Below are positions 1-8,147 of a DNA stretch of 18,719 nucleotides, in pieces. The first letter of the stretch is position 1, and each line of letters opens with the position of its first letter. The position numbers and the translations under genes were made by a program. The notes under the pieces were generated by a model. It was not told where the DNA came from, made no database searches, and saw nothing but the letters and a program-made list of their open reading frames with translations. Source of the stretch: JARROD01 sp037384225 (GTDB lineage Bacteria > Pseudomonadota > Gammaproteobacteria > Pseudomonadales > Cellvibrionaceae); the NCBI GenBank assembly GCA_037384225.1, contig JARROD010000087.1:1-18719 (forward strand). The letters run 5' to 3'.

Positions 1-52
1 TTTCGAGCTCAAGCAACACCGCCAGGCGGGATGAGGGGGCAGCGAGAATGGG

Positions 53-73
53 AGTTATTTCGTGCACGTCCCT
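53..73. repeat. 21-bp direct repeat, copy 1 (speB 3' end)
   Basis: Begins AGTTATTTCGTGCACG and ends TCCCT; it is identical over 21 bp to 8101-8121 and in the same orientation. It contains the 8-bp palindrome CGTGCACG (61-68). This copy overlaps the first two positions of the speB stop codon. Bases outside the 21 bp do not match those around copy 2. Confidence 0.85.
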
Positions 74-941
74 AATTATTGCGTTGAATGATGCCCATCA
101 TCTTATATAGCAACAGCGAGGCGGCAAAATCGTAGGCGTGAAAACCGGCGATGGGGGCAAACTCCATAATGTCGAAGCCAATGATCCGGCGCTGTCTGCA
201 GACAGATTCGAACAGCCCCAATGTTTGATACCAGCCTAACCCTCCAGGTACCGGTGTGCCGGTAGAGGGAAAGACAGAAGGATCCATGCCGTCGATATCG
301 AGTGTGAAAAACACCTGTTCGGGAAATTCAGGGGGGAGTGTGATGGAACTGACAGCCTCGGGTACCAGATCGTCAGCATCGCGGAAGCGAACACCACAGC
401 GCGCGCGGGTCTCCATTTCCTCCTCGCAGTAGGCGCGAATACCCAACTGGTAAAGAGGCACACCGAGATCGACGCAGCGTTTCATGACCGACGCATGGCT
501 GAGCAGATTATTTTCATAGCGGTCGCGCAGATCGGCGTGGGCGTCGATCTGAACGATACCAAAATTATTCAGGCCCGCTTCCAGCAAACCCTTGATGACG
601 CCAAAGGTAACCGTATGTTCACCGCCGATAGCGACGGGTATTTGTCCCAGTTGAATGACTTCGCGGCTGGCGCGGGCAATATTTTTGATAACGGCATCGT
701 CGTTGGCGTCGCAGTCAACCGGCGCATGGGTATATATACCCAACTCGCTGGGGTTGCTTTTACCGTCCCAGGTTTCCAGTTGCCAGGACGCCTTGAGGAT
801 CGCCGAAGGGCCTTCACCTGTGCCGCCACCGTAGGACACGCTGCGCTCATAGGGGACGGGAATAATATGAAAGCGCGCCTGCTCCGGTGCCGGTTGTTCG
901 ATCTCCGAGCCGAGAAACAGTGGGTATTTGTTGTCGTTCAA
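72..941 (-). CDS. speB: Agmatinase (ureohydrolase family), last gene of polyamine operon
   Basis: Predicted to hydrolyse agmatine to putrescine and urea in the cytoplasm, the second step of the arginine decarboxylase route. The 289-residue protein has the binuclear-Mn ureohydrolase signatures in order: GGEHT (106-110), DAHAD (133-137) and DIDGMDP (215-221). These supply the His and Asp metal ligands of the arginase/agmatinase fold. Length is close to other SpeB-type enzymes (about 300). Its ATG overlaps the stop of the upstream nspC gene by 4 bp, so it is almost certainly translationally coupled and the last gene of a four-gene operon. The stop codon (72-74) overlaps one copy of a 21-bp repeat. 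Other ureohydrolases (guanidinobutyrase, arginase) share these motifs, but an adjacent speA makes agmatine the natural substrate. Confidence 0.93.
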   Translation of the reverse strand: MNDNKYPLFLGSEIEQPAPEQARFHIIPVPYERSVSYGGGTGEGPSAILKASWQLETWDGKSNPSELGIYTHAPVDCDANDDAVIKNIARASREVIQLGQIPVAIGGEHTVTFGVIKGLLEAGLNNFGIVQIDAHADLRDRYENNLLSHASVMKRCVDLGVPLYQLGIRAYCEEEMETRARCGVRFRDADDLVPEAVSSITLPPEFPEQVFFTLDIDGMDPSVFPSTGTPVPGGLGWYQTLGLFESVCRQRRIIGFDIMEFAPIAGFHAYDFAASLLLYKMMGIIQRNN

Positions 942-2122
942 GAAAGTCTCCGTTTGAAGTCTTCATATCCGAATTGTTTTACCAGCCTCAACCGATCGCT
1001 ATCGCTGTTCCACAGAGCGATAGCGGGTAGGTTGACGCCGTTGAAGGTACTGGTTTTAACCATGGTGTAATGGGACATATCGTCGAACAGCAGCCGGTCG
1101 CCGATGTTTAAGGGGGCAGCAAAACTATAGTCGCCAATAACATCGCCGGCCAGGCAGGTCAGGCCGCCGAGCCGATAGGTGTAGGGGGTGGTGTCGGGCG
1201 CTTGCGCGCCGCGGATTCCGGGGCGGTAGGGCATCTCCAGCACATCGGGCATATGGCAGGTGGCGGATGTATCGACAATAGCCTGGGACAGTCCGTTCCA
1301 GCTAAGATCCAATACTTCCGCTACCAACACACCGCTGTGGATAGCCACCGCCTCGCCCGGTTCCAGGTACACCTGCACTTGGTATTTGGTCGCGAACTCG
1401 CGAATGCGGGCAATTAGCTTGTCGATAGCATAGTCAGCGGCCGTGATATGGTGGCCGCCGCCGAAGTTGACCCACTGTATCTGTGGCAGCAGGTGGCCGA
1501 ATTTCGCTTCCACCACATCCAGGGTGCGCGCCAGTGGCTGATACCCCTGTTCACACAAGGTATGGAAGTGCAGCCCGCTGATGCCTTCCAGACAGCGATT
1601 GTCCTCGGCTGTCGCAGCTTCAAACTGGGCCAGTGTAATGCCCAGGCGCGAACAGGGGGCGCAGGGATCGTAAATGGCAACCGCACCCTCAGAGTGCTCC
1701 GGATTGATGCGCAAGCCAAACGCGAGTTCCGGGCGTCGGGCGCGGGCCGCCAGGGCCTGCGGACCGAAGCGCCGCCACTGGGAAAAGGAATTGAAGACCA
1801 GATGGTTGCACAGGCCCAGCAGTGTGTTTATATCGGGTTCGCTATAGGCGGCGGCAAATACATGTACTTCGCCGCCATAGGCTTCCCGTCCCAGGCGAGC
1901 CTCATTGACGCCGCTGGCACAGACACCGGAGAGGTAGCGTGACACCAGTGGTCCCAGACTCCACATGGAAAAGGCTTTAAGGGCCGCCAGCACTTTGGCG
2001 CCGCTTTCATCTTGCACCCGGCGCAGCGTTTTGAGGTTGTTCTCCACCGCCACTTCGTCGACAACAAAGCAGGGGGAAGGCACTCGGGACGGGTCAAAAT
2101 GTTTGAAACTGGCACTTTTCAC
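938..2122 (-). CDS. nspC: Carboxynorspermidine/carboxyspermidine decarboxylase
   Basis: PLP-dependent decarboxylase of the alanine-racemase fold (Orn/DAP/Arg decarboxylase group 2), 394 residues. It removes CO2 from carboxyspermidine (or carboxynorspermidine) to give spermidine (or norspermidine). The PLP lysine is expected at K49 in LAALKAFSMW. A glycine-rich phosphate loop (FGGGHH) lies near residue 220, and a CHMPD motif near residue 290 supplies the active-site Cys typical of the family. Its start overlaps the upstream dehydrogenase stop by 4 bp and its stop overlaps speB by 4 bp. The family distinguishes poorly between triamine products. With putrescine made by the neighbours, spermidine is the expected product; norspermidine would need diaminopropane, and no gene for that is visible here. 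Confidence 0.92.
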   Translation of the reverse strand: MKSASFKHFDPSRVPSPCFVVDEVAVENNLKTLRRVQDESGAKVLAALKAFSMWSLGPLVSRYLSGVCASGVNEARLGREAYGGEVHVFAAAYSEPDINTLLGLCNHLVFNSFSQWRRFGPQALAARARRPELAFGLRINPEHSEGAVAIYDPCAPCSRLGITLAQFEAATAEDNRCLEGISGLHFHTLCEQGYQPLARTLDVVEAKFGHLLPQIQWVNFGGGHHITAADYAIDKLIARIREFATKYQVQVYLEPGEAVAIHSGVLVAEVLDLSWNGLSQAIVDTSATCHMPDVLEMPYRPGIRGAQAPDTTPYTYRLGGLTCLAGDVIGDYSFAAPLNIGDRLLFDDMSHYTMVKTSTFNGVNLPAIALWNSDSDRLRLVKQFGYEDFKRRLS

Positions 2123-3318
2123 GGTTGCAGATCAAATCCAGGTTCTTCAATGACGGTCCAGGGCAATCCATAACGCTTCATGGCGGCCATAAAGGGGTCC
2201 GGATTCAGTTGTTCCACGTTCCATACCCCGGGCCGCAGCCATTGTTCTTCGAGCATCAGCTTGGCGCCGATCATTGCCGGCACACCGGTGGTGTAGGAAA
2301 TGGCCTGGGATTGAACTTCCGCGTAACAGGTCTGGTGGTCGCAGATGTTGTAGATATAAATGGTTTTCTCGCGGCCGTCCTTGAGGCCACGGACCACAGA
2401 GCCAATACAGGTTTTGCCTTTGGTGCGCGGGCCCAGACTGGCCGGGTCTGGCAGCAGTTGTTTGAGAAACTGAATGGGAACGATCGACTGACCATTGAAT
2501 TCGACCGGTTCTATTCCCGTCATACCGACGTTTTCCAGCACCCGCAAATGGGTCAGATAGTTTTCAGAAAAACTCATCCAGAACTGGGCTTTTTTTAGCG
2601 TTGGAAAGTGTTTGCTTAACGATTCCAGTTCCTCGTGGTACATCCGGTAGATGTTGTAAGTACCTACTTCTTCCGGGCAGGTGAAGCGCTGATGCAGGGA
2701 CATGGGAGCGGTGGTGACAAAGGCACCGTTCTCCCAGTGGCGGCATTCGGCGGAGACTTCGCGGATATTGATTTCCGGATTAAAGTTGGTGGCGAACGGA
2801 TAGCCGTGGTCGCCGCCGTTGACGTCGATAATGTCCAGATACTGGATTTCATCGAAATAATGCTTGGCGGCGTAGGCTGTGAAAATGTTGGTGGCACCGG
2901 GGTCAAAGCCACTGCCCAGCAAGGCCATCAAACCCGCTTTTTCAAACCGCTGTTGATAGTCCCACTGCCACTTGTATTCAAATTTGGCGGTATCTTTTGG
3001 CTCGTAATTAGCGGTGTCCAGGTAATGCACGCCTGTTTCCAGACAGGCGTCCATAATGGTCAGGTCCTGGTAGGGCAGTGCTACGTTGATGACCAGGCGG
3101 GGTTGTTCGGCTTTGAACAGCGCCACCAGTTCGGATGGGTTGTCGGCGTCGACCCGTGCGGTGCGGATCGGGCGATCGATCTGGGCGGCGATTTTTTTGC
3201 ATTTCTCCTCGTTGCGGCTGGCCAGTACAATATCGGTAAATACATCCGCAATCTGGGCGCATTTATGGGTGACGACTCCGCCGACACCCCCGGCGCCGAT
3301 AATAATCACTTTAGCCAT
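2119..3318 (-). CDS. Carboxynorspermidine/carboxyspermidine dehydrogenase (saccharopine dehydrogenase family)
   Basis: Cytoplasmic NADPH-dependent enzyme predicted to condense a diamine (putrescine) with aspartate semialdehyde and reduce the Schiff base to carboxyspermidine, the substrate of the next gene product. The 399-residue protein starts with a Rossmann nucleotide-binding motif, VIIIGAGGVGGVV (about 4-16), and matches the LYS1/saccharopine dehydrogenase-like CANSDH family in length. A Shine-Dalgarno AGGAG (about 3328-3332) sits 9 nt before the ATG. It lies 29 bp after speA and overlaps nspC by 4 bp. The alternative reading as a saccharopine or homospermidine-related dehydrogenase is made unlikely by direct coupling to nspC. 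Confidence 0.9.
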   Translation of the reverse strand: MAKVIIIGAGGVGGVVTHKCAQIADVFTDIVLASRNEEKCKKIAAQIDRPIRTARVDADNPSELVALFKAEQPRLVINVALPYQDLTIMDACLETGVHYLDTANYEPKDTAKFEYKWQWDYQQRFEKAGLMALLGSGFDPGATNIFTAYAAKHYFDEIQYLDIIDVNGGDHGYPFATNFNPEINIREVSAECRHWENGAFVTTAPMSLHQRFTCPEEVGTYNIYRMYHEELESLSKHFPTLKKAQFWMSFSENYLTHLRVLENVGMTGIEPVEFNGQSIVPIQFLKQLLPDPASLGPRTKGKTCIGSVVRGLKDGREKTIYIYNICDHQTCYAEVQSQAISYTTGVPAMIGAKLMLEEQWLRPGVWNVEQLNPDPFMAAMKRYGLPWTVIEEPGFDLQP

Positions 3319-3347
3319 AGTGGCGATCTCCTGTTATTTTTCGGCTT

Positions 3348-5255
3348 CTATTTTTCATAATAGGTGTGACCTCTCAGGCTGGCTGAGAATGCCTCTAGTA
3401 TCTGTTGACGTTTGGGCGCGGTGATGATGCCTTTACGCACTGCTTGTTCAGCCGTATTGCGGAACTGTTCCAGCAACTGGGCGGGTCGATATTCCACGTA
3501 GCTGAGGACATCGGCAATACTGTCACCGTGCAGTTCTTTGACAAAATCAAAGCTGCCGTTGCTGTTGATACGCACGCTGACGACATTGGCATCGCCGAAC
3601 AGGTTGTGCAAATCGCCCAGGGTCTCCTGATAGGCGCCGACCAGAAATACACCAAGGTAATAATCCTCACCACCCTTTAGCGGGTGCAGGGGCAGGGTGT
3701 GCTGGTCGCCGACAAAGTGATCAATTTTTCCGTCGCAGTCGCAGGTCAGATCAGCGATAATAGCGTGGCGGCTGGGCTCTTCCTGTAAGCGGTGGATGGG
3801 CATCACCGGAAACACCTGGTCCATGGCCCAGGCGTCCGGCAGTGACTGGAAGACACTGAAGTTGCCGTAATAAATATCGGCCATTTCGCTCTGCAGCGTT
3901 TCCAGTTCATAGGGTACGCGGTCGATCTGTGGCAACAGCTTGGCGATCCTGTTGAGGATGTTGAGAAAAATATTTTCGCCCAGGGCGCGGTTGCGCAAAG
4001 CGATTTTGCCGTGCCGAAACTCTTCACGCATTTCATCCCGGTAGTGGAAGGCATCGTTATAGCTTTTTTGAATATTGTCGACGGTGAGTTTTTCCTTAAC
4101 CGTGTAAAGATGTTGTACCAGTTCGTGGATGTCTTCCGGTAGTGATTCTGGCAGGGGACCGGGTTCGAAGTTGCTGACATCAAGCACGTCGAACAACAGT
4201 ATCGATGAGTAGGCAACGGTGGCGCGCCCCGATTCTGACAACAGTACCGGGTGGGCGATTTGTAGCGGGTCGAGGGTCTCTTTTACCGCTTCGACAACAT
4301 CCGCACAATACTCATCGAGGCTGTAGTTCTTACTGTAGGCATCATTGGCGTTGGAGCCGTCGTAGTCGACGGCAAGACCGCCGCCCAGATCAATATGGCC
4401 CATAGGGGCGCCTTCGTTGACCAGCTCCACATAGTAGCGTACCGCCTCCAGCACACCGTTGCGGATATTGCGGATATTGGGAATCTGGGAGCCCAGGTGA
4501 AAGTGCAGCAACTGCAGGCTGTCGAGCATTTCGACGTTCTTCAATTGATCGACGATGTCAATTAACTGGTTGGAGGACAATCCAAACAAGCTGCGATCGC
4601 CGCTGTCTTCGCTCCAGTGGCCGTCAACTTTTGCCGAGAGTTTGGCCCTGACGCCGATCAGCGGCTGCACGCCAAGGGCGCGGCTGCGGTCGACAATAAT
4701 CGGCAACTCGGCCGGCGTTTCTATAACAAAAAAACAATTGATACCAAGCTGTCGCGCACACAGCCCGAGGTCAATAAACTCGGCATCTTTGTAGCCGTTA
4801 CAGATAATGTAACTGTCGTTATCCGTAATGCTGGCCAGGGCGATCACTAGTTCCGCTTTACTACCCGCTTCCAGACCGTGGTGATAGCGGGCGCCGAAAC
4901 GGGTGATTTCCTCTACTACCTGACACTGCTGGTTGACCTTGATGGGGAAAACACCGCGGTAGTGGTTGCGGTAACCCGCCGCTTCTATGGCTTTGGCAAA
5001 TGACTGATTGAGCAGGCTGATTCTGTGATCGAGCAGGTTTTCAATCCGCAGTGTCACCGGCATTTCCAGGCCGCGTTCGCGCATACCGGAAACAATATCC
5101 ATCAGGGAAACGGAAACCGGGCCAATGAGGCCTGGGGCCACCACTTCCACTTCGCCGGTCGGCGAAATAGTGAAGTAGTCTGATCCCCATTGTGGGAGGT
5201 TGTAGAGACTGGCGGCGTCCTCGACGGTCCAGAGGGGGAATGCAGGAGTTGTCAT
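3348..5255 (-). CDS. speA: Biosynthetic arginine decarboxylase
   Basis: PLP- and Mg-dependent decarboxylase converting L-arginine to agmatine, the committing step of the operon. The 635-residue protein has the group-IV decarboxylase layout of E. coli SpeA (658 residues): PLP-lysine motif VFPIKVNQQ with K106, a glycine-rich DLGGGLAVDYDGS region near 295, ESGRATVAYSS near 345, and the active-site Cys motif CDCDGKIDHF near 505. The ATG (5253-5255) is preceded by GGAG about 6 nt upstream. It is the first gene of the unit. The 5' leader contains an 8-bp inverted repeat (5277-5284/5307-5314) that could affect expression. Length and motifs give no sign of truncation. Confidence 0.95.
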   Translation of the reverse strand: MTTPAFPLWTVEDAASLYNLPQWGSDYFTISPTGEVEVVAPGLIGPVSVSLMDIVSGMRERGLEMPVTLRIENLLDHRISLLNQSFAKAIEAAGYRNHYRGVFPIKVNQQCQVVEEITRFGARYHHGLEAGSKAELVIALASITDNDSYIICNGYKDAEFIDLGLCARQLGINCFFVIETPAELPIIVDRSRALGVQPLIGVRAKLSAKVDGHWSEDSGDRSLFGLSSNQLIDIVDQLKNVEMLDSLQLLHFHLGSQIPNIRNIRNGVLEAVRYYVELVNEGAPMGHIDLGGGLAVDYDGSNANDAYSKNYSLDEYCADVVEAVKETLDPLQIAHPVLLSESGRATVAYSSILLFDVLDVSNFEPGPLPESLPEDIHELVQHLYTVKEKLTVDNIQKSYNDAFHYRDEMREEFRHGKIALRNRALGENIFLNILNRIAKLLPQIDRVPYELETLQSEMADIYYGNFSVFQSLPDAWAMDQVFPVMPIHRLQEEPSRHAIIADLTCDCDGKIDHFVGDQHTLPLHPLKGGEDYYLGVFLVGAYQETLGDLHNLFGDANVVSVRINSNGSFDFVKELHGDSIADVLSYVEYRPAQLLEQFRNTAEQAVRKGIITAPKRQQILEAFSASLRGHTYYEK

Positions 5256-5638
5256 CGGCAGGCTCCATTATTGACGACTCGCAACTTTCGTTGACTGCTC
5301 TTGAAATTGCGAGTGCAAATACTACAGGGTACTGGCGTAGCCAGGGCGACATACGCCGGGAGCGGCGTCCCGGGGAAGGGCTTCCGGGCGTAAAAGTTGC
5401 GCGACTTTCGCATATTTTTTTAGGGTTGAAAAGTATTTTTTATGCGACTGAGGCTGAGTGCGTTGAGAACGCTAAAAACCGGGAATCAGATGTTACCATT
5501 GATCGGTCTCCGTAAACTGGTAAGGCGTCGCTAACCGTATTTGTAACAAAATGTATCGCAAACCCCGGATTAAGAGACATGCACGGAATAACGTCCGGTT
5601 TTCGTGTAATGTCTAAGTTAACAAAGGAAACCTGATTT
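5256..5638. other. Divergent intergenic region between speA and the PQQ dehydrogenase gene
   Basis: This 383-bp spacer must hold promoters for both the polyamine operon (minus) and the sugar dehydrogenase gene (plus). No strong -35/-10 pair could be chosen by eye. Two dyads are visible: ACTCGCAA/TTGCGAGT (5277-5284 and 5307-5314, 22-nt loop) in the speA leader, and TCGCATA/TATGCGA (5408-5414 and 5441-5447) around a T-rich stretch. A GC-rich self-complementary segment lies at about 5350-5392. No convincing gene is seen. A ribosome-binding site AAGGAAA (5624-5630) precedes the plus-strand start at 5639. Confidence 0.5.
5277..5314 (-). promoter_or_regulatory. Inverted repeat in the speA 5' leader
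   Basis: Perfect 8-bp inverted repeat ACTCGCAA ... TTGCGAGT separated by 22 nt, ending about 22 nt before the speA start codon. It could form a leader hairpin or be a protein-binding dyad. There is no U-tract, so it is not a terminator. Function is inference only. Confidence 0.3.
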
Positions 5639-6793
5639 ATGAAATATCTATTGGGCGTTTGTGTGTTGCTTTTGGGCGCCAGCCGAATCGGCTGGTGCGA
5701 GGTGCTTTCGCAAAAGCCTATTTTAAAAGGCGAAAGCGCTGGCATGAAGTACCAGGTGGAGGAAGTGGCAAAAGGGCTCGGAGTGCCCTGGGGGCTGGCT
5801 TTTTTGGATGACACCAGGATTTTATTCACAATTCGCGAAGGGAAGCTCGGGCTGCTGCAGCCGGAGACGGGTGAAATAACCGCAGTCTCAGGCGCACCGG
5901 TGGTGAAAACCGGTGGCCAGGGGGGGCTGCTGGATGTGGCGGTTGCCGATGGCTACCGCAAAGGCGATTGGATTTACCTGACCTATTGTAAAGCGATCGA
6001 GGAGGGGGTTGTGACAACCCTGGCGCGGGCCAAGCTGGAGCAAAACCGCCTCACACAAATGCAGGATTTGTTGGTTACCCGGTCGGCCACCGACACCGGT
6101 CGCCATTTTGGTAGCCGCATCGCCTTTGACGGAGAGGGGCATGTTTTTTTCACCGTGGGTGAGCGGGGGGTAAGGCCTAATGCCCAGGATCTGTCTGTGC
6201 ACGCCGGCTCTGTATTGAGGCTCAACCTGGACGGCTCTGTGCCGGCGGACAACCCCTTTGTCGGCAATAAGCAGGCTCTGCCGGAAATCTGGAGCTACGG
6301 CCACCGCAACCCGCAGGGGATAACCTATGATCCCGTTTCCAAACGCCTGTGGGAAATTGAGCACGGTCCGCGCGGCGGCGATGAAATCAACCTGATTCTG
6401 CCCGGGCGCAACTATGGCTGGCCGGTGGTTTCCCACGGCAAAGAGTACTGGGGCCCCAAGGCCGTCGGCGAAGCGACCTCCAAACCCGGCATGGAGGCGG
6501 CGATAAAAGTTTATATTCCCTCAATTGCGCCGAGCAGCCTGATGTTGTATTCAGGCAAAGCATTCCCGGCCTGGAAGGGCAACTTATTTGCCGGGGCTTT
6601 AGCGTTGCAGCATTTAAACAGAATCGTTTTAGACGCTAACGGAAAAGCACAGTCCGAACAGCGCCTGCTGGAAGATTTGCACGAGCGCATACGCGCACTG
6701 GTGGAAAGCCCGGAAGGCTGGCTTTATTTGTCCACCGACAGTGGGCGAATTCTCAGAATTCGCCCACTGCAAAAAGGGGGCGGTGGCAAATGA
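5639..6793 (+). CDS. Secreted PQQ-dependent aldose (sugar) dehydrogenase, Asd/YliI-like
   Basis: A soluble six-bladed beta-propeller quinoprotein predicted to oxidise aldose sugars in the periplasm and pass electrons to the respiratory chain. The 384-residue protein starts with a signal peptide (about 1-20, hydrophobic LLGVCVLLLGA; the IGWC end is not a good lipobox). Family signatures follow: GVPWGLAF (48-55), GGQGGLLDV (92-100), H156 in GRHFGSR, SYGHRNPQG (219-227), EHGPRGGDEINLI (241-253) and NYGWP (258-262). Length matches YliI-type enzymes (about 370). AAGGAAA lies 8 nt before the ATG. It stands alone, divergent from the polyamine operon and convergent with the next gene. No PQQ biosynthesis genes are in view. 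The last codons contain a perfect palindrome (6739-6769). Confidence 0.9.
   Translation: MKYLLGVCVLLLGASRIGWCEVLSQKPILKGESAGMKYQVEEVAKGLGVPWGLAFLDDTRILFTIREGKLGLLQPETGEITAVSGAPVVKTGGQGGLLDVAVADGYRKGDWIYLTYCKAIEEGVVTTLARAKLEQNRLTQMQDLLVTRSATDTGRHFGSRIAFDGEGHVFFTVGERGVRPNAQDLSVHAGSVLRLNLDGSVPADNPFVGNKQALPEIWSYGHRNPQGITYDPVSKRLWEIEHGPRGGDEINLILPGRNYGWPVVSHGKEYWGPKAVGEATSKPGMEAAIKVYIPSIAPSSLMLYSGKAFPAWKGNLFAGALALQHLNRIVLDANGKAQSEQRLLEDLHERIRALVESPEGWLYLSTDSGRILRIRPLQKGGGGK
6739..6769. repeat. Perfect 31-nt palindrome at the 3' end of the PQQ dehydrogenase gene
   Basis: Arms CAGTGGGCGAATTCT (6739-6753) and AGAATTCGCCCACTG (6755-6769) are exact reverse complements around a single C. They can form a stem of about 14 bp with a 3-nt loop. 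The palindrome lies inside coding sequence, 22 nt before the TGA (6791-6793), and 31 bp from the end of the convergent gene at 6800. Neither strand has a U-tract immediately after it, so it is not a textbook terminator. It may act as a bidirectional 3' stem-loop protecting or ending the two converging transcripts. Confidence 0.85.
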
Positions 6794-6799
6794 GATGCA

Positions 6800-8046
6800 T
6801 TACTTTTTGTCACCGACCCCTTTTTCCAGGTATTGTTGTAACAAGATTGGGTTGATGGCCTGCAATCTTTCCCTTGCTTTCACCTGGTCGCCGCCTTCGG
6901 CACGGATTTGTAACAAATCTTTGATTGCAGTCGCAGCTTTCCCGGACGGTACTGGGTAGGCGGATTTATCAATGTGATAGGCCAAACCGGGTTCCCGCAA
7001 TAGCAACCAGGCGGGAAANNNNNCAACCAGGCGGGAAAATATTCCAGCGGCTGAGGCGGTTCCACATCGGTAAAGTCCTGCCAGATTGGCGCCAGCGCGG
7101 CTATGGGGTGCGCATCCATCGCTTGCTCGGCCTGTTCCGGGGCAAGCTCGAACAGGTAGCCCCACAGCAGCAGTGCGGCTTCGCGGCGCCGGCTGTGCCA
7201 GAGGGCATGGGCCAGGCGCTGTAGTAAGGAAGCCTGCTGGTGGTAATCGGCTACCGCGTCAATGCTGCCGATGACCTGTGCCCAATCGGGAATCTGCGCC
7301 CAGGCATAGCTGGCGTGTAGTGACGGGTTGCGTGCATCGAACGTCTCTTTCGGCAGGACCGCAGCCAGTCGCCGCCAGGCCGGGGCCAGATAGTCCTGCG
7401 CCTGGGCGCGTAGCAGATCCCGGGCCAGGGGCGCGATATCCGCTTCCAATCCCGCCAGTTCTTCGGCCAGCTCTGCCGCCGCCGGCGGCTGTGATTCCAT
7501 ATGTTTGCCGTAGATCACCAGGGTTTCATAGCTGCCGAGGTGGACGTTGTTGGGAGCGATTTCACACAATTGGTGATAGGCGGTCTCGGCCGCCTGCCAG
7601 CGACGGTTGGTAAGGCAGTCGGCGAGTTCGTTTTCGGCGCCGGCGGCACCGCTGTCCATAAACAGGTCCAGTTGCGAGGCATCTTCAGGGCGTACCCAAC
7701 GCTGGGCGAGGAGACGCGCCAGTTCTCCGTTGCGGCTCAACGTCAGTTCCCGGCTGGCCTGATCGGGTTGCCAGTGAAAATACGGCTGGGGGTCGTTGAC
7801 CAGTTTCAGAGCCTGGGCGCAGCGCTCGGCGTCCTGCAGCCGTTCCAGCAACGCCTGGCGGTCACAGGCCAGGGCCTGCTCCAAAGATTCGAACTCGCCG
7901 TAACGCCATTGTTCATAAGCACTGTAGGGCAGCAGTGCGCAGTCCAACAGCCAGTGCAGGGGGCTATAGGCGCCTTTGTTCAGTAACTGTTGTTCTACTA
8001 CCTGTAAATCCAGTGGGGGTAAAGAGGTTGAACTCGAAAATGTCAT
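6800..8046 (-). CDS. Conserved hypothetical protein, helicase-linked; interrupted here by an assembly gap
   Basis: Function not recognised. As given, the frame breaks at five Ns (7019-7023). The 15 bases before the Ns (7004-7018) are repeated exactly after them (7024-7038). Removing one copy plus the Ns (20 nt) joins the N-terminal frame ending in EYFPAWL to the frame continuing LLREPGLAYHIDK and ending YLEKGVGDKK. This gives 1227 nt, exactly 409 codons (408 residues plus stop). The protein is rich in Leu, Ala, Glu and Gln with helical stretches such as ALWHSRRREAALLLWGYLFE, resembling an alpha-helical repeat (TPR-like) protein. No signal peptide or membrane segment is evident. It lies 101 bp downstream of the SNF2 helicase on the same strand, so it may be co-transcribed with and functionally linked to it. 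It is intact if the gap is an artefact. Confidence 0.75.
7004..7038. other. Assembly gap (5 N) flanked by duplicated 15-nt contig ends
   Basis: Ns occupy 7019-7023. CAACCAGGCGGGAAA occurs immediately before (7004-7018) and immediately after (7024-7038). This is the expected signature of two contigs whose overlapping ends were scaffolded without merging. Collapsing it restores one frame of the gene at 6800-8046, which supports an artefact rather than a biological duplication. Confidence 0.9.
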
Positions 8047-8100
8047 AGGTTCAGTCGCGTTGTTTATTGTGGTTCAGACTTTTGCTTACATGAAGCTGAA

Positions 8101-8121
8101 AGTTATTTCGTGCACGTCCCT
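8101..8121. repeat. 21-bp direct repeat, copy 2 (between helicase and hypothetical gene)
   Basis: Exact copy of the 21 bp at 53-73, with palindrome CGTGCACG at 8109-8116. It lies 27 bp past the helicase stop and 55 bp before the start of the downstream gene, on the minus-strand transcript. The two copies bracket about 8 kb as direct repeats. It may be a dispersed intergenic repeat or a mobile-element scar. Confidence 0.85.
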
Positions 8122-8147
8122 GGTATGTGCGGGTTTTTGAGAAGTTG

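Noticed and set aside
2..34. Open plus-strand frame ending FELKQHRQAG-stop at the left edge, possible 3' end of a convergent gene
   Set aside because: Only ten codons are visible, with no recognisable family, so it cannot be supported as a gene.
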